From Porticoccaceae bacterium (GTDB taxonomy: Bacteria; Pseudomonadota; Gammaproteobacteria; Pseudomonadales; Porticoccaceae): a DNA stretch of 38,814 nt. Shown in pieces: positions 25,961-34,270 of the stretch; position 1 is the stretch's first letter, and each line of letters starts with the position of its first letter. Below the pieces are notes generated by a model. The model did not search any database, had not been told where the DNA came from, and worked only from the letters and a program-made list of their open reading frames with translations. The translations under genes and the position numbers were made by a program. The stretch spans positions 1-38,814 of the forward strand of contig PABE01000008.1 in NCBI GenBank assembly GCA_002702725.1. Reading direction: 5' to 3'.

Positions 25961-25964
25961 TCAA
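25936..25964 (-). promoter_or_regulatory. promoter of the RND/LolA/barrel operon
   Basis: On the minus strand the perfect -35 box TTGACA (25959-25964) is followed after 17 bases by TAATAT (25936-25941). The start would be near 25929, about 23 bases before the pump ATG. With a consensus -35 box it should be strong when not repressed. Confidence 0.75.
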
Positions 25965-25984
25965 CTAATTTATCAGTGGATGCC

Positions 25985-26284
25985 ATGGATATCCATGCCA
26001 TGCAAGAGAACGCGGAATCAGCCGCGGAAGTATTGAAAATACTCGCCCACCCGGCGCGATTACTGGTGCTCTGCGCCCTTGTCAACCGCGCCCATACGGT
26101 GAGCGAGCTGGAGAGCCTGGTGGGTCTCAGTCAGTCCGCCCTGTCCCAGCACCTGGCTCGCCTGCGCAAACAAGGGCTGGTTGAGACCCGCCGCGACGCT
26201 CAGAAAATCTACTATTCCCTGTGCGATAACGATGCCAGACGCATTTTGGAGACATTGCACGACATTTACTGCGCCGACATTTGA
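25985..26284 (+). CDS. ArsR-family repressor, YgaV/BigR/SqrR persulfide-sensor type
   Basis: This 99-residue winged-helix repressor has its recognition helix in LSQSALSQHLARLRKQGLV, and RRDAQKIYYSL forms the wing. It lacks the ELCVCDL metal site of arsenic and cadmium sensors; HTVSELES stands there instead. It carries the two cysteines that define the YgaV/BigR/SqrR group, one in LLVLC (C30) and one in IYC (C96), plus an extra C80. In that group the pair forms a polysulfide bridge with sulfane sulfur and releases DNA. ATG 25985 is preferred; ATG 26000 is also possible. It is divergent from the RND operon and upstream of a decayed sulfide:quinone oxidoreductase gene and a YgaP-like gene, which supports sulfur sensing. 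Confidence 0.85.
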   Translation: MDIHAMQENAESAAEVLKILAHPARLLVLCALVNRAHTVSELESLVGLSQSALSQHLARLRKQGLVETRRDAQKIYYSLCDNDARRILETLHDIYCADI

Positions 26285-26340
26285 ATGTGCGTTCCGAATT
26301 GGCGCTTCGACGCATAACGTTAGCGATACGGGGCCAACCC

Positions 26341-26498
26341 ATGGCCAAAATCGTCATCATCGGGGCTCGCGTCGGTGGACAGCCCGCCGCCTTGGAGCAC
26401 AAGGAAATGGCTATTGGGTACACCTGGCGAAAACCGCCTTTGAGAAATATTTTCTGCGCAAGATTCGCGGGGGCGACACCAACCCGTTTTACCAATAG
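26341..26498 (+). pseudogene. remnant of sulfide:quinone oxidoreductase (internal deletion, frameshift)
   Basis: The first 20 codons from ATG 26341 read MAKIVIIGARVGGQPAALEH, the FAD-binding N-terminus of sulfide:quinone oxidoreductase with one glycine of the Rossmann motif changed to Arg. Near 26400-26410 the similarity jumps to another frame. That frame reads WVHLAKTAFEKYFLRKIRGG and then NPFYQ up to TAG at 26496-26498, which is the C-terminus of the same enzyme. About 350 residues between them are gone. The intact enzyme would oxidise sulfide and feed electrons to quinone. The position between a persulfide-sensing repressor and a YgaP-type protein supports the identification. Confidence 0.75.
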
Positions 26499-26542
26499 TG
26501 CCCGGTATCGAAAAACTGAAACCCCACTGAGAGGAGACGCCC

Positions 26543-26746
26543 ATGAACGTTGACCGACTGGTATTTGCCATCGCTGGTTGCTTTATCCTGATTAGCCTGG
26601 CCCTGAGCCAGCTGCACTCGCTGTACTGGCTCTGGTTTACCGCCTTTGTAGGCGCCAACATGCTCCAGGCGGCGTTTAGCGGATTTTGTCCAATGGCAAT
26701 GATTCTGAAAAAGCTGGGCAAGGAACCTGGCTGTGCCTTTCAGTAA
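26543..26746 (+). CDS. YgaP-type DUF2892 small membrane protein
   Basis: The 67-residue protein has two membrane helices (about 7-25 and 28-46). It ends with the family signature [20 protein letters not shown] followed by PGCAF. This is the membrane part of E. coli YgaP without its rhodanese domain; in E. coli, YgaP is controlled by the repressor YgaV. Two cysteines (in GFCP and PGCAF) are conserved in this group and may handle sulfane sulfur. GAGAGGAG precedes ATG 26543. It is probably co-transcribed with the repressor and the broken oxidoreductase gene, making a residual sulfide-response operon. Confidence 0.85.
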   Translation: MNVDRLVFAIAGCFILISLALSQLHSLYWLWFTAFVGANMLQAAFSGFCPMAMILKKLGKEPGCAFQ

Positions 26747-26879
26747 CCAATCGAAGGGGCCAGCGGCCATGCCAGGCGTCGGCTCCCGCTTTCGGTGCCC
26801 GACAAAGCCCACAAGCTGACTGTGGACTTTTGCAGGTCTGACTGGCATGATCGCCCGCCTTCGTTATGCCGGAGTTAAC

Positions 26880-27218
26880 ATGGCTGATCTGCCCCATTGC
26901 CCGAACTGCAGTTCCCAATACACCTACGCCGATGGCCTGCTATTTATCTGTCCGGAATGCGCCCACGAATGGCCCCAGAGCGGGGAATCGCAGGCACCGG
27001 AGGGGCCGGTCTACAAGGACGCCAACGGTAATGTGCTCCATGACGGAGACTCGGTGACCGTGATCAAGGATCTGAAAATCAAGGGCTCTTCCCAGGTGGT
27101 GAAAGTAGGCACCAGCGTAAAGAACATTCGCCTCGTGGAAGGGGATCACGATATCGATTGCAAGATAGACGGTATCGGGGCCATGAAACTGAAATCAATG
27201 TTTGTCAAAAAAGCCTGA
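26880..27218 (+). CDS. yjdM: zinc-ribbon protein YjdM (PhnA)
   Basis: The 112-residue protein is very close to E. coli YjdM. An N-terminal zinc ribbon has C7, C10, C24 and C27 (HCPNC; FICPEC), followed by the conserved C-terminal domain with [25 protein letters not shown] and [15 protein letters not shown]. It was once annotated as alkylphosphonate utilisation protein PhnA, although the link to phosphonate use is doubtful. ATG 26880 has GGAG five bases upstream; an upstream ATG at 26847 is not conserved. It lies 133 bases after the YgaP-type gene and appears to be an independent unit. Confidence 0.93.
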   Translation: MADLPHCPNCSSQYTYADGLLFICPECAHEWPQSGESQAPEGPVYKDANGNVLHDGDSVTVIKDLKIKGSSQVVKVGTSVKNIRLVEGDHDIDCKIDGIGAMKLKSMFVKKA

Positions 27219-27381
27219 TCGGGGGTACCGCTGAGCGATCCGGCGGGGATCGAGCCAGGGCCTTATCCGCTCACCGTTATCGGACAACCATAACCGCTCA
27301 GTTCGACTCAATTGTCTGTCATCAAAAACCGGCGGCGGCGTTCGCAGGCAAAATCGATTCTTAACCTGATGAACTGACAGT

Positions 27382-28416
27382 CTACCCCCGGCGACAAAAA
27401 TCGGCGATGGATACCGCTGTCTCCCGGCTGATATCCGGACAGACGTGAGGGAAAACCTCAATACCGTGAATCGTTCCCATCACCTGTCGGCAGCGAGCGG
27501 CGACACCCGCCCGAAGCAATAGCCGATAAAATTCGATCCCTTCATCCCGCAACGGATCACATTCGTTGACACTGATCACCGTCGGGGCCAGACCGCGTAC
27601 ATCCTCTTCACGGGCAAACCCTGGCCACGCCAGGGGATTGCCTTTTTCGAACGCCTCTATGCCGTACGCCATGGCACCCTGATTGTTGTGCAGATCGAGC
27701 AGTATTCCGTTGTTCTCAATGGAGGAGGGGTGGCGCGCCATGGGCCATTTCCCGGCAATGTAGGGACACAGGGCGTAAAGACCTGCGACGAGCCCCAAGC
27801 TGCCTTCCCGGCAGAGTTTGAGCCCCGTGGCCAGGGTGAGATTTCCGCCGCCGCTCTCGCCGGCGACAATCACCCGGGTCTGGTCAACGCCCCACTCCGC
27901 CGCCTGCTGATGCAGCCATTTCAGGCCGGATACACAGTCGTGCAGTCCCGCCGGGAAGGGCGCCACCTCAGGTACCGAGGAGGGCCGGATGGCATTGCGA
28001 AAATCCACCATGGCGACAGCCACCCCCTGGGCGGCAATGATTCGCCCCCATGCCTGGTAGTTGGCGTTATAGCAGGACAGGGACTGCATGCCCCCGCCAT
28101 GGATGTAATAGACACAGGGCAGGATCTGGTCGGTGTCCGGTCGTATGAAGTGGATACGGCAGCGGTTGCCGTCGGGCTCGGAAATGAAAGTGTGGTCACT
28201 AAAGCGCAGCCCGGCCCGGGGAGCCACGCCTTCTTCCTTGCAGCCTTCGCTGAACGCTTCCAAACGCTTGAAAACAGCGATGGCCTTTTCACTATTGGCG
28301 GCGGCGATCATGTCTTCCCGACTGTCGACATTGCGCAGCGGCGGTGTTGGCCAAGTGCCGAAATGCGCCTTGATCCGCGGGTCAATGCGGGAATCGTCCA
28401 GTAATTTAGTGCTCAT
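27382..28416 (-). CDS. alpha/beta hydrolase, hormone-sensitive-lipase family
   Basis: This 344-residue esterase/lipase belongs to bacterial family IV. The oxyanion-hole motif HGGGM is at 106-110. The nucleophile is S188 in GESGGG, and the acid and base are probably D287 (NECDPL) and H317 (TIHGIE). It has no signal peptide, so it should act in the cytoplasm on small esters. The substrate is unknown. The next gene upstream on the same strand is the second RND pump, which ends about 100 bases away, so the two may share a transcript. Confidence 0.87.
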   Translation of the reverse strand: MSTKLLDDSRIDPRIKAHFGTWPTPPLRNVDSREDMIAAANSEKAIAVFKRLEAFSEGCKEEGVAPRAGLRFSDHTFISEPDGNRCRIHFIRPDTDQILPCVYYIHGGGMQSLSCYNANYQAWGRIIAAQGVAVAMVDFRNAIRPSSVPEVAPFPAGLHDCVSGLKWLHQQAAEWGVDQTRVIVAGESGGGNLTLATGLKLCREGSLGLVAGLYALCPYIAGKWPMARHPSSIENNGILLDLHNNQGAMAYGIEAFEKGNPLAWPGFAREEDVRGLAPTVISVNECDPLRDEGIEFYRLLLRAGVAARCRQVMGTIHGIEVFPHVCPDISRETAVSIADFCRRG

Positions 28417-28515
28417 GCCGGGTCCTTAAGTTAAACGAGCCTGCGTCCTGCCAAAAGCACTCTGAATCCACCATTGGGGACCGCTATGGACCCGATAGCC
28501 TGGAACCCTGGCCCG

Positions 28516-30894
28516 TCAGGTCGGCATGGCATCGGGCACCTCCGCCGACAGCACCTCGTCTGTATTCGCGGTGACCGGTTCATGCTTGTCAATGAGCAGC
28601 AACAGTGCCGGCAGCATCAGAAAATCAAAGATCAGGGCGATGACAATGGTCATGGCGGTGAGCCCACCCATATAGGCGTTGAGGTTGAAGGTCGACAGGG
28701 TCAGCAGACCAAAACCCACCGTCAGCACCGCAGCGGTGATCATCAACGCTGAACCGACGGTGCTGAACGCGTAGCGCACAGCCCCTTCCGTACCGATGCC
28801 CTTGGCGAGACCGCGCCGGTATTTGCTGATGAAATGTACCGTGTTGTCCACCACCAGCCCGAGGGTGATACTGAACACAATGGTCACCGCCGAGTTGACC
28901 TCGCCGATGATCAGCCCCCAGAGCCCAAGTGCCATGGCTGCCGGAAAGGCATTGGGCACCACGCTCAACAATCCATGGCGCAGTGAACGGGTGGCGATCA
29001 GAATGGTCAGCGTGACGCCGAGCAGGGCGAACACCGCGCCAATGCTCATGGCCCTGATATCGCGCATGTTCTGGGTCGCAAACATCATGTCGACACTGGC
29101 GCCGCGGGTTTTCAGCTCCGGTGCGTTGGCGTCAAACCAGGCCAGGGCCCGCTCCTCGATATCCACCAGCTGGGCGGTGGGCACTTTGGTCAGCCAGACG
29201 CTGACCCGGGTGGCGTTCCGGTCGAAATTGACCAGGTTGTTGAGGTCGAGGCCGTAGGGCAGGGACATTTCGTACAGCAGCTGATACTGGGCCGCCAGGG
29301 CGCGACTTTCGGGCAGCCGGTACCATTGCGGATCGTCGCCGTGCATGTTGCGATTGAGTCGCTTTATGACGTTACTGTAGGTACCGACATATTCGACCCC
29401 CGGCTGATCGGAAATCCAGCTCACAAAGTCATCCAGCTTGGTCTGAAAGGCGGGATCGTTGACGCAATTCTCGCTTCCGCAATCGAGGGAAAAGTGCATA
29501 TCCTTGATTGCCGGAAGGTTCTCCTGGGCAAAAATCGCCGCATCCCTGTAGGCGACGCCCTTCTTGAAATAATTGATGACATCGTTATTGGTCTGGTTCA
29601 GGGGTACCAGGGCGATCATGCCAGCGGCAACCACCAGCGACAGCCAGAACACCGGGGTCTTCCGGGCGACAACAAAATCCGCAATCCCCTGGACGGTGTT
29701 TTCCCGCACCGCGGGCCCCCGGGCCCTGCGTACCACAAGCGCTACCAGGGTCGGCAGCAGGGTAAGCGAAATCAACATCGCGAACATAACCCCGAAGGCG
29801 GAAATGTTGCCCAGGGCGCGGAAAAACGGCGACTCGGAAAAATTGAGGGTGATAAACCCCACCGCCGTGGTAACGCTGGTAAGCACCACCGGCTGCAGAT
29901 TGACGATCAGGCTTTCACGGATCGCTTCCATGGGCGATTCGCCCAGTGCCAGGTGGCGCTGGTACATGGTAATGATGTGCACCGCATCGCATACCGAGAT
30001 GGTCAAAATGATAATCGGGGCGATGACGGTGACGCTGTTCAGGGAGTAACCCAGCCACCCGGCCATACCCATACCGCCGGCGGTGGAGAACCCGATCACC
30101 ACAAAACAGGCGACCACACTGCCAATGGAACGGAAGAAAAGGGCCAGGGCAAGGAGGATAATGCCGTACATCAGGGGGATCAGGGTCGACGAATCCCGGG
30201 CGGCGGACTCGTTGAAACTGTAGTTGACCACCGGCACGCCCATCATGTGCATTTCCAGGTCCGGATAGCGGTCGGTGATTTCATCGATCACCCGGTTGCC
30301 GTAGTCGGATACCTCCTTGAAAGAGGCCTCGCGGGCCTGCCGCTGGCGGGCCTGCTCTGCCGGTGTCGCCGCCGGATCGATATCGGGCAGCTCCATGGAG
30401 ATATTGACAATTGTGGTGCGGCCGTCGGCGGCAACGATCCGGTTGACCAGCTCCGTCTCCGACAGGGCAATGGCACGGATGCGCTGGAGTTTCGCCGCGT
30501 CCAGGGCGGACGGCTCAGGCACCAGCTCCTCGACGGTAAGATCGTCGCCCTGCGCCCAGCTGTGCTGGTAATTGGTCAGCGAATCGACCCGAATGCTGAA
30601 GGGAGCCTGCCAGCCCTCCTCGGTAATCACTTTGACCGCTTCCAGGACGTGGGGCGTAAACACATCCCCGGACTCGGGCTTGATAAAAAAAGTCAGGCTA
30701 TCGGACTTGGTGTATTCCCGCTGCAGCGCCTCATAGGCCATCAACTGCGGGTCATCGTCGTCGAAGAAGCTCTTGTAGTCGCTGTCGAAATAGAGGTTTC
30801 TGGCGCCCATGGACAACGCCACCACCAGGGCAACCGTCAGCACGGATAACAGGTAACGGTACTTGAGCAGGAGATCGACGTAACGCGCTTCCAT
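28516..30894 (-). CDS. second RND superfamily (MMPL-type) exporter
   Basis: This 792-residue pump has two repeats of one helix, a large periplasmic domain and five or six helices. The first repeat spans about residues 15-400 and the second about 420-770. Asp-containing motifs are ISVCDAVHIITMYQRH and LGLVVDNTVHFISKYRRGL. The periplasmic domain holds a CGSENC pair that may form a disulfide. The family moves lipids or other hydrophobic compounds. Unlike the pump at 23234-25906, it has no LolA-like or outer-membrane gene beside it. The ATG at 30894 has a TATACT element about 42 bases upstream, but no clear -35 box. Confidence 0.88.
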   Translation of the reverse strand: MEARYVDLLLKYRYLLSVLTVALVVALSMGARNLYFDSDYKSFFDDDDPQLMAYEALQREYTKSDSLTFFIKPESGDVFTPHVLEAVKVITEEGWQAPFSIRVDSLTNYQHSWAQGDDLTVEELVPEPSALDAAKLQRIRAIALSETELVNRIVAADGRTTIVNISMELPDIDPAATPAEQARQRQAREASFKEVSDYGNRVIDEITDRYPDLEMHMMGVPVVNYSFNESAARDSSTLIPLMYGIILLALALFFRSIGSVVACFVVIGFSTAGGMGMAGWLGYSLNSVTVIAPIIILTISVCDAVHIITMYQRHLALGESPMEAIRESLIVNLQPVVLTSVTTAVGFITLNFSESPFFRALGNISAFGVMFAMLISLTLLPTLVALVVRRARGPAVRENTVQGIADFVVARKTPVFWLSLVVAAGMIALVPLNQTNNDVINYFKKGVAYRDAAIFAQENLPAIKDMHFSLDCGSENCVNDPAFQTKLDDFVSWISDQPGVEYVGTYSNVIKRLNRNMHGDDPQWYRLPESRALAAQYQLLYEMSLPYGLDLNNLVNFDRNATRVSVWLTKVPTAQLVDIEERALAWFDANAPELKTRGASVDMMFATQNMRDIRAMSIGAVFALLGVTLTILIATRSLRHGLLSVVPNAFPAAMALGLWGLIIGEVNSAVTIVFSITLGLVVDNTVHFISKYRRGLAKGIGTEGAVRYAFSTVGSALMITAAVLTVGFGLLTLSTFNLNAYMGGLTAMTIVIALIFDFLMLPALLLLIDKHEPVTANTDEVLSAEVPDAMPT

Positions 30895-31161
30895 TTGTTA
30901 TGGCATCTTCTTCAAAGGGCTGTTTTGAACTGGCGAGTATAAGGTCCGCATCGGCGTAAAACCATTTCCAATGCCACCCGATACCAACTTCATTAGACGA
31001 CGGATACAAGGGGTCGCTCTGAATCCGGTTGTCCGTTAGAGCTCGACCCCAAACATGGGCATGCATAAAAATGTCATAAATGTAAAAATATTGCCTCCCC
31101 CGAAGGAGCGACGACTACACAGCGTCTATCCAACGCCCAGCCATTGTCAGGAAGCCTGCCC

Positions 31162-32748
31162 ATGCATCACCTGGAACAGCGCCAGAAAATCACCATCATG
31201 GTCGCCATCATCGTGGCCATGCTGTTCTCCGCCCTCAATCAGACCATTGTCGGCACGGCGCTACCGCACATTATCGCCGACCTGGGTGGCATGGAATATT
31301 TCAGCTGGGTTTTCACCTCGTATATCCTCGCTGCATCCATCCCCGCCGTGGTGGTCGGCCGGCTGTCGGATATCTACGGCCGAAAACCCTTTATTCTGGC
31401 GGGCATCGGTATCTTTATTATTGGCTCTCTGCTCTCCGGCCTGGCCCGGGATATCATCGAGCTGATCGTCTACCGCGGCGTACAGGGCGTTGGCGGTGGC
31501 ATCATCATGGCGACGGCGTTCACTGCTATTGGCGACCTGTTTGCCCCCCGGGAACGGGGTCGATGGCAGGGCATCATGGGGGCTGTATTTGGTCTTTCCA
31601 GTGTCTTTGGCCCGACCCTCGGCGGTTACATCGTCGACCATTGGCATTGGCAGTGGGTGTTCTGGGTGTTTACACCCGTCGGCGTCATTGCCTTCGGGAT
31701 GATTTACGCCCTGTTCCCCAGCGTCAAAAAACTCGAGGGCCACAGTATCGACTATCTGGGATCGGTGTTACTCACCGCCACGGTTGTACCGATGTTGCTG
31801 GCGTTCAGCTGGGCGGGGCAGCGCTACGCCTGGTCGTCGCCGGAAATCCTGAGCCTGCTGGCAACGACGCTCATCGCCCTGGCCCTGTTCATCGTGGTTG
31901 AAAACCGCGCCCAGTCGCCGATCCTGCCGTTAATGCTGTTCACTAACAGCGTCTTTACGGTGTCCAATCTGATTGTCTTTGTGATGGGTGCCAGTATGTT
32001 TGGCTCCCTTATGTACCTGCCACTGTTTCTGCAGGGGGTAATGGAGCTCTCCGCCACCCTGTCGGGAACACTGATGATGCCGATGACCGTCAGCCTGATC
32101 ATCGCCAGCATTTTCGGCGGCCATGCAATGACCCGTTCCGGGCGCTACAAGAACCTGGCCTTCTTCGGACTTGCGGTAACGGCGGCGGGCCTCTACCTGC
32201 TTTCGACGCTGGGCCCCGAAAGCCGTCTCGACGTAACATTGACCTATATTGTCATCGTCGGCCTGGGACTCGGGATCGGCATGCCGATCTTCAATCTGAC
32301 AGTCCAGAACGCCGTCGACCATGGCCACCTGGGAATTGCCACGGCCACTGGCCAGCTATTCCGGCAATTGGGCGGCACCATTGGCGTGGCACTGATGGGA
32401 ACCCTGATGAGTCATCACATGCACCAGGCGCTTTCCGCGAGGCTCGGCAACCTGCTCACCCCCGACACCATGGCCCAGTTGCCAACGCAAATCACGAACC
32501 ATCTGGAAGACCCGCAACTGCTGTTAAATGCCGGCGAACTGGCAAAGGTGAACGGCGGCCTTTCCCCTGAAAACCAGGCCGTCGTCGGTCAAATCATCTC
32601 GGCCATGCGCGGGGCACTTAATGAAGGTATGTCCCAGGTGTTTGCCGCCAGCTGCATCGCGATGCTCCTGGCCGTGGTGATGGTGCTGTTTTTGAGGGAG
32701 GTCCCGCTGCGCACCACCCTGCACCGAAATCCCGAAGTGGAATCCTGA
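31162..32748 (+). CDS. MFS drug exporter, DHA2 family (14 TM)
   Basis: This 528-residue major-facilitator protein fits the DHA2 (EmrB/QacA) group with 14 predicted helices. Motif A is GRLSDIYGRKPFILAG, the family motif C region is GPTLGGYIVDHWHWQWVFW, and the first helix carries LNQTIVGTALPHI. It should export drugs or other small toxic molecules using the proton gradient. ATG 31162 is chosen with AGGA nine bases upstream; TTG 31144 is possible. No regulator or membrane-fusion partner adjoins it. A bidirectional terminator follows. The 267-base leader region before it holds no gene, and no clear promoter was identified there. Confidence 0.9.
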   Translation: MHHLEQRQKITIMVAIIVAMLFSALNQTIVGTALPHIIADLGGMEYFSWVFTSYILAASIPAVVVGRLSDIYGRKPFILAGIGIFIIGSLLSGLARDIIELIVYRGVQGVGGGIIMATAFTAIGDLFAPRERGRWQGIMGAVFGLSSVFGPTLGGYIVDHWHWQWVFWVFTPVGVIAFGMIYALFPSVKKLEGHSIDYLGSVLLTATVVPMLLAFSWAGQRYAWSSPEILSLLATTLIALALFIVVENRAQSPILPLMLFTNSVFTVSNLIVFVMGASMFGSLMYLPLFLQGVMELSATLSGTLMMPMTVSLIIASIFGGHAMTRSGRYKNLAFFGLAVTAAGLYLLSTLGPESRLDVTLTYIVIVGLGLGIGMPIFNLTVQNAVDHGHLGIATATGQLFRQLGGTIGVALMGTLMSHHMHQALSARLGNLLTPDTMAQLPTQITNHLEDPQLLLNAGELAKVNGGLSPENQAVVGQIISAMRGALNEGMSQVFAASCIAMLLAVVMVLFLREVPLRTTLHRNPEVES

Positions 32749-32784
32749 TTGTGCGGCGATAACCTGATCGGCCATCACAGAATC

Positions 32785-32810
32785 AAAAAAGGGGCCAGCG
32801 GCCCCTTTTT
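32785..32810. terminator. bidirectional terminator between MFS exporter and rhlB
   Basis: GGGGCC and GGCCCC form a stem with a short AGC loop, flanked by A6 on the left and T5 on the right. It can end transcription of the exporter (plus strand) and of rhlB (minus strand), which converge here. Confidence 0.85.
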
Positions 32811-32826
32811 AATCCTGATGTATTGA

Positions 32827-34131
32827 TCAATCGCCCTGCAATAACGCTTCGGACGGTTGCTCGCAGGGCAGTTTGCGACCGATCAAGGCCTCGATGGGTT
32901 CAAGCAGGAAACCGTCGTCCTCGCAGGCGAAGCTGATCGAGGTACCAGTCTTGCCCGCGCGACCGGTACGACCGATACGGTGCACATAGTCCTCCGGTTC
33001 CTCCGGCAGGGTGTAGTTGACGACGTGGCTGATACCGTCAATGTGGATTCCGCGCCCGGCGACATCGGTGGCCACGAGCACCTTAATCTGACCCGATTTG
33101 AAATCATTCAGGGTTTTGACCCGCTTGTTCTGGGCCACTTCACCGGACAGCAGGCCGACGCTGAAGCCCTTGCGACGCAGTTTTTCCTCCAGCTTGCGAC
33201 ACTGGTCGCGCCGGTTGGCGAAAACAATCACACTTTCGACTTCTTCGGAGGAAACGATGTTGTACAGCAGGCTGAATTTCTCATCCTGGGTGGTCAGATA
33301 AACCTTCTGGTTCACGGAGTCCGTGGCAACGCTCTCGGGCTCGATTTCAACCAGCACCGGCTTGATGGTCCATTGCTCCGCCAGTTGCAACACCTCGGGG
33401 GTGAACGTGGCTGAAAACAGCAACGTCTGACGATGGTCCTTGAAGGGCGTCTGACGCACGATGCGGCGAACCTGGGGAATGAAACCCATATCGAGCATAC
33501 GGTCTGCTTCATCGAGAACCAGTACTTCGACCTGATCGAGATAGACGTCACGGCTGCCCGTGAAGTCAAGCAAGCGGCCCGGGGTAGCGACCAGGATATC
33601 GCAGAAACTGTCCATCAGATGGCGCTTCTGCTTGTCGTAGTCCATGCCGCCGACAAGGGTGTGCACCTTCAGATCGTGGTACTTGCACAGGGCTTTGGCA
33701 TCCTCGGCAATTTGCATCACCAATTCCCGGGTCGGGGCAATGACCAGCGCCCGGGCCTCGCCCGCGTAACGCTCGTCCTCGACAGGATGCTTGAGCAGGT
33801 CCTCAACGATCGTAATCAGAAAGGCCGCTGTTTTCCCGGTACCGGTCTGCGCCTTGCCCACCACATCGTGACCGCGCAGGGTAAAGGGCAGTGAGCGCGC
33901 CTGAATCGGGGAACAATATTCAAAGCCGAGATCGGCAATGGCATGCAGGGTGTCGAGACTCAGATCCAGATCGTGGAAGCGCACCTTGCCCTCCACCTCG
34001 GGTACCTGAAACTGATCCAGGGTCCAGCCCTGGCCTGGTGCCTGTCGCCCGCGGCCGCCGCGGGAGCGTCGACGTGGACGCGGTTTTGAGGCTGTCTTTT
34101 TCGGTTTTTCGGTGTTTGTCTGTTCAGTCAT
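32827..34131 (-). CDS. rhlB: DEAD-box RNA helicase RhlB
   Basis: This 434-residue ATP-dependent RNA helicase would act in mRNA decay, normally with RNase E and PNPase. Motifs are the Q-motif (GFEYCSPIQ), Walker A AQTGTGKT (94-101), [18 protein letters not shown] in [16 protein letters not shown], the C-terminal [11 protein letters not shown] and [11 protein letters not shown]. The N-terminus is strongly basic ([15 protein letters not shown], residues 16-30) and probably binds RNA, as in Pseudomonas RhlB. ATG 34131 is chosen; the upstream in-frame ATG at 34218 would translate leader hairpins. An extended -10 promoter (TGCTATACT, AGTATA at 34207-34212 on the plus strand) lies about 70 bases upstream. 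Confidence 0.9.
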   Translation of the reverse strand: MTEQTNTEKPKKTASKPRPRRRSRGGRGRQAPGQGWTLDQFQVPEVEGKVRFHDLDLSLDTLHAIADLGFEYCSPIQARSLPFTLRGHDVVGKAQTGTGKTAAFLITIVEDLLKHPVEDERYAGEARALVIAPTRELVMQIAEDAKALCKYHDLKVHTLVGGMDYDKQKRHLMDSFCDILVATPGRLLDFTGSRDVYLDQVEVLVLDEADRMLDMGFIPQVRRIVRQTPFKDHRQTLLFSATFTPEVLQLAEQWTIKPVLVEIEPESVATDSVNQKVYLTTQDEKFSLLYNIVSSEEVESVIVFANRRDQCRKLEEKLRRKGFSVGLLSGEVAQNKRVKTLNDFKSGQIKVLVATDVAGRGIHIDGISHVVNYTLPEEPEDYVHRIGRTGRAGKTGTSISFACEDDGFLLEPIEALIGRKLPCEQPSEALLQGD

Positions 34132-34206
34132 TGAATGGCCGGTTTCATGGGCAAATATCCCCTGAATGGGGCTAAACGGCCCAGCAGGGCCTTTAAAAAG
34201 CCGCGA

Positions 34207-34215
34207 AGTATAGCA
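34207..34215 (-). promoter_or_regulatory. extended -10 promoter of rhlB
   Basis: On the minus strand TGCTATACT gives an extended -10 element; no good -35 box is present. The predicted leader of about 70 nt contains two hairpins: GGCCC/GGGCC (34178-34191) and CCCC/GGGG (34159-34171). Confidence 0.45.
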
Positions 34216-34270
34216 CAACCTTTGGCAACGACTGGCGATCTTTTAACCAGCGACGCGTGCTGGGCACCTG

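Noticed and set aside
25946-25984. Start of the ArsR-family gene at 25946
   Set aside because: The codons would lie inside the promoter and operator; the conserved protein begins near ATG 25985 or 26000.
26127-26721. Minus-strand frames over the regulator and sulfur genes
   Set aside because: They run antisense to the repressor, the oxidoreductase remnant and the DUF2892 gene and carry no recognisable domain.
29326-30849. 507-codon open frame on the plus strand
   Set aside because: It is antisense to the RND pump gene, gives a His/Gly/Gln-rich protein of low complexity with no domain, and comes from the third-position GC bias of the real gene.
30895-31161. Promoter or regulator site in the gap between the second RND pump and the MFS exporter
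   Set aside because: The stretch around 31060-31100 is AT-rich, but no box pair with correct spacing or convincing inverted repeat was found.
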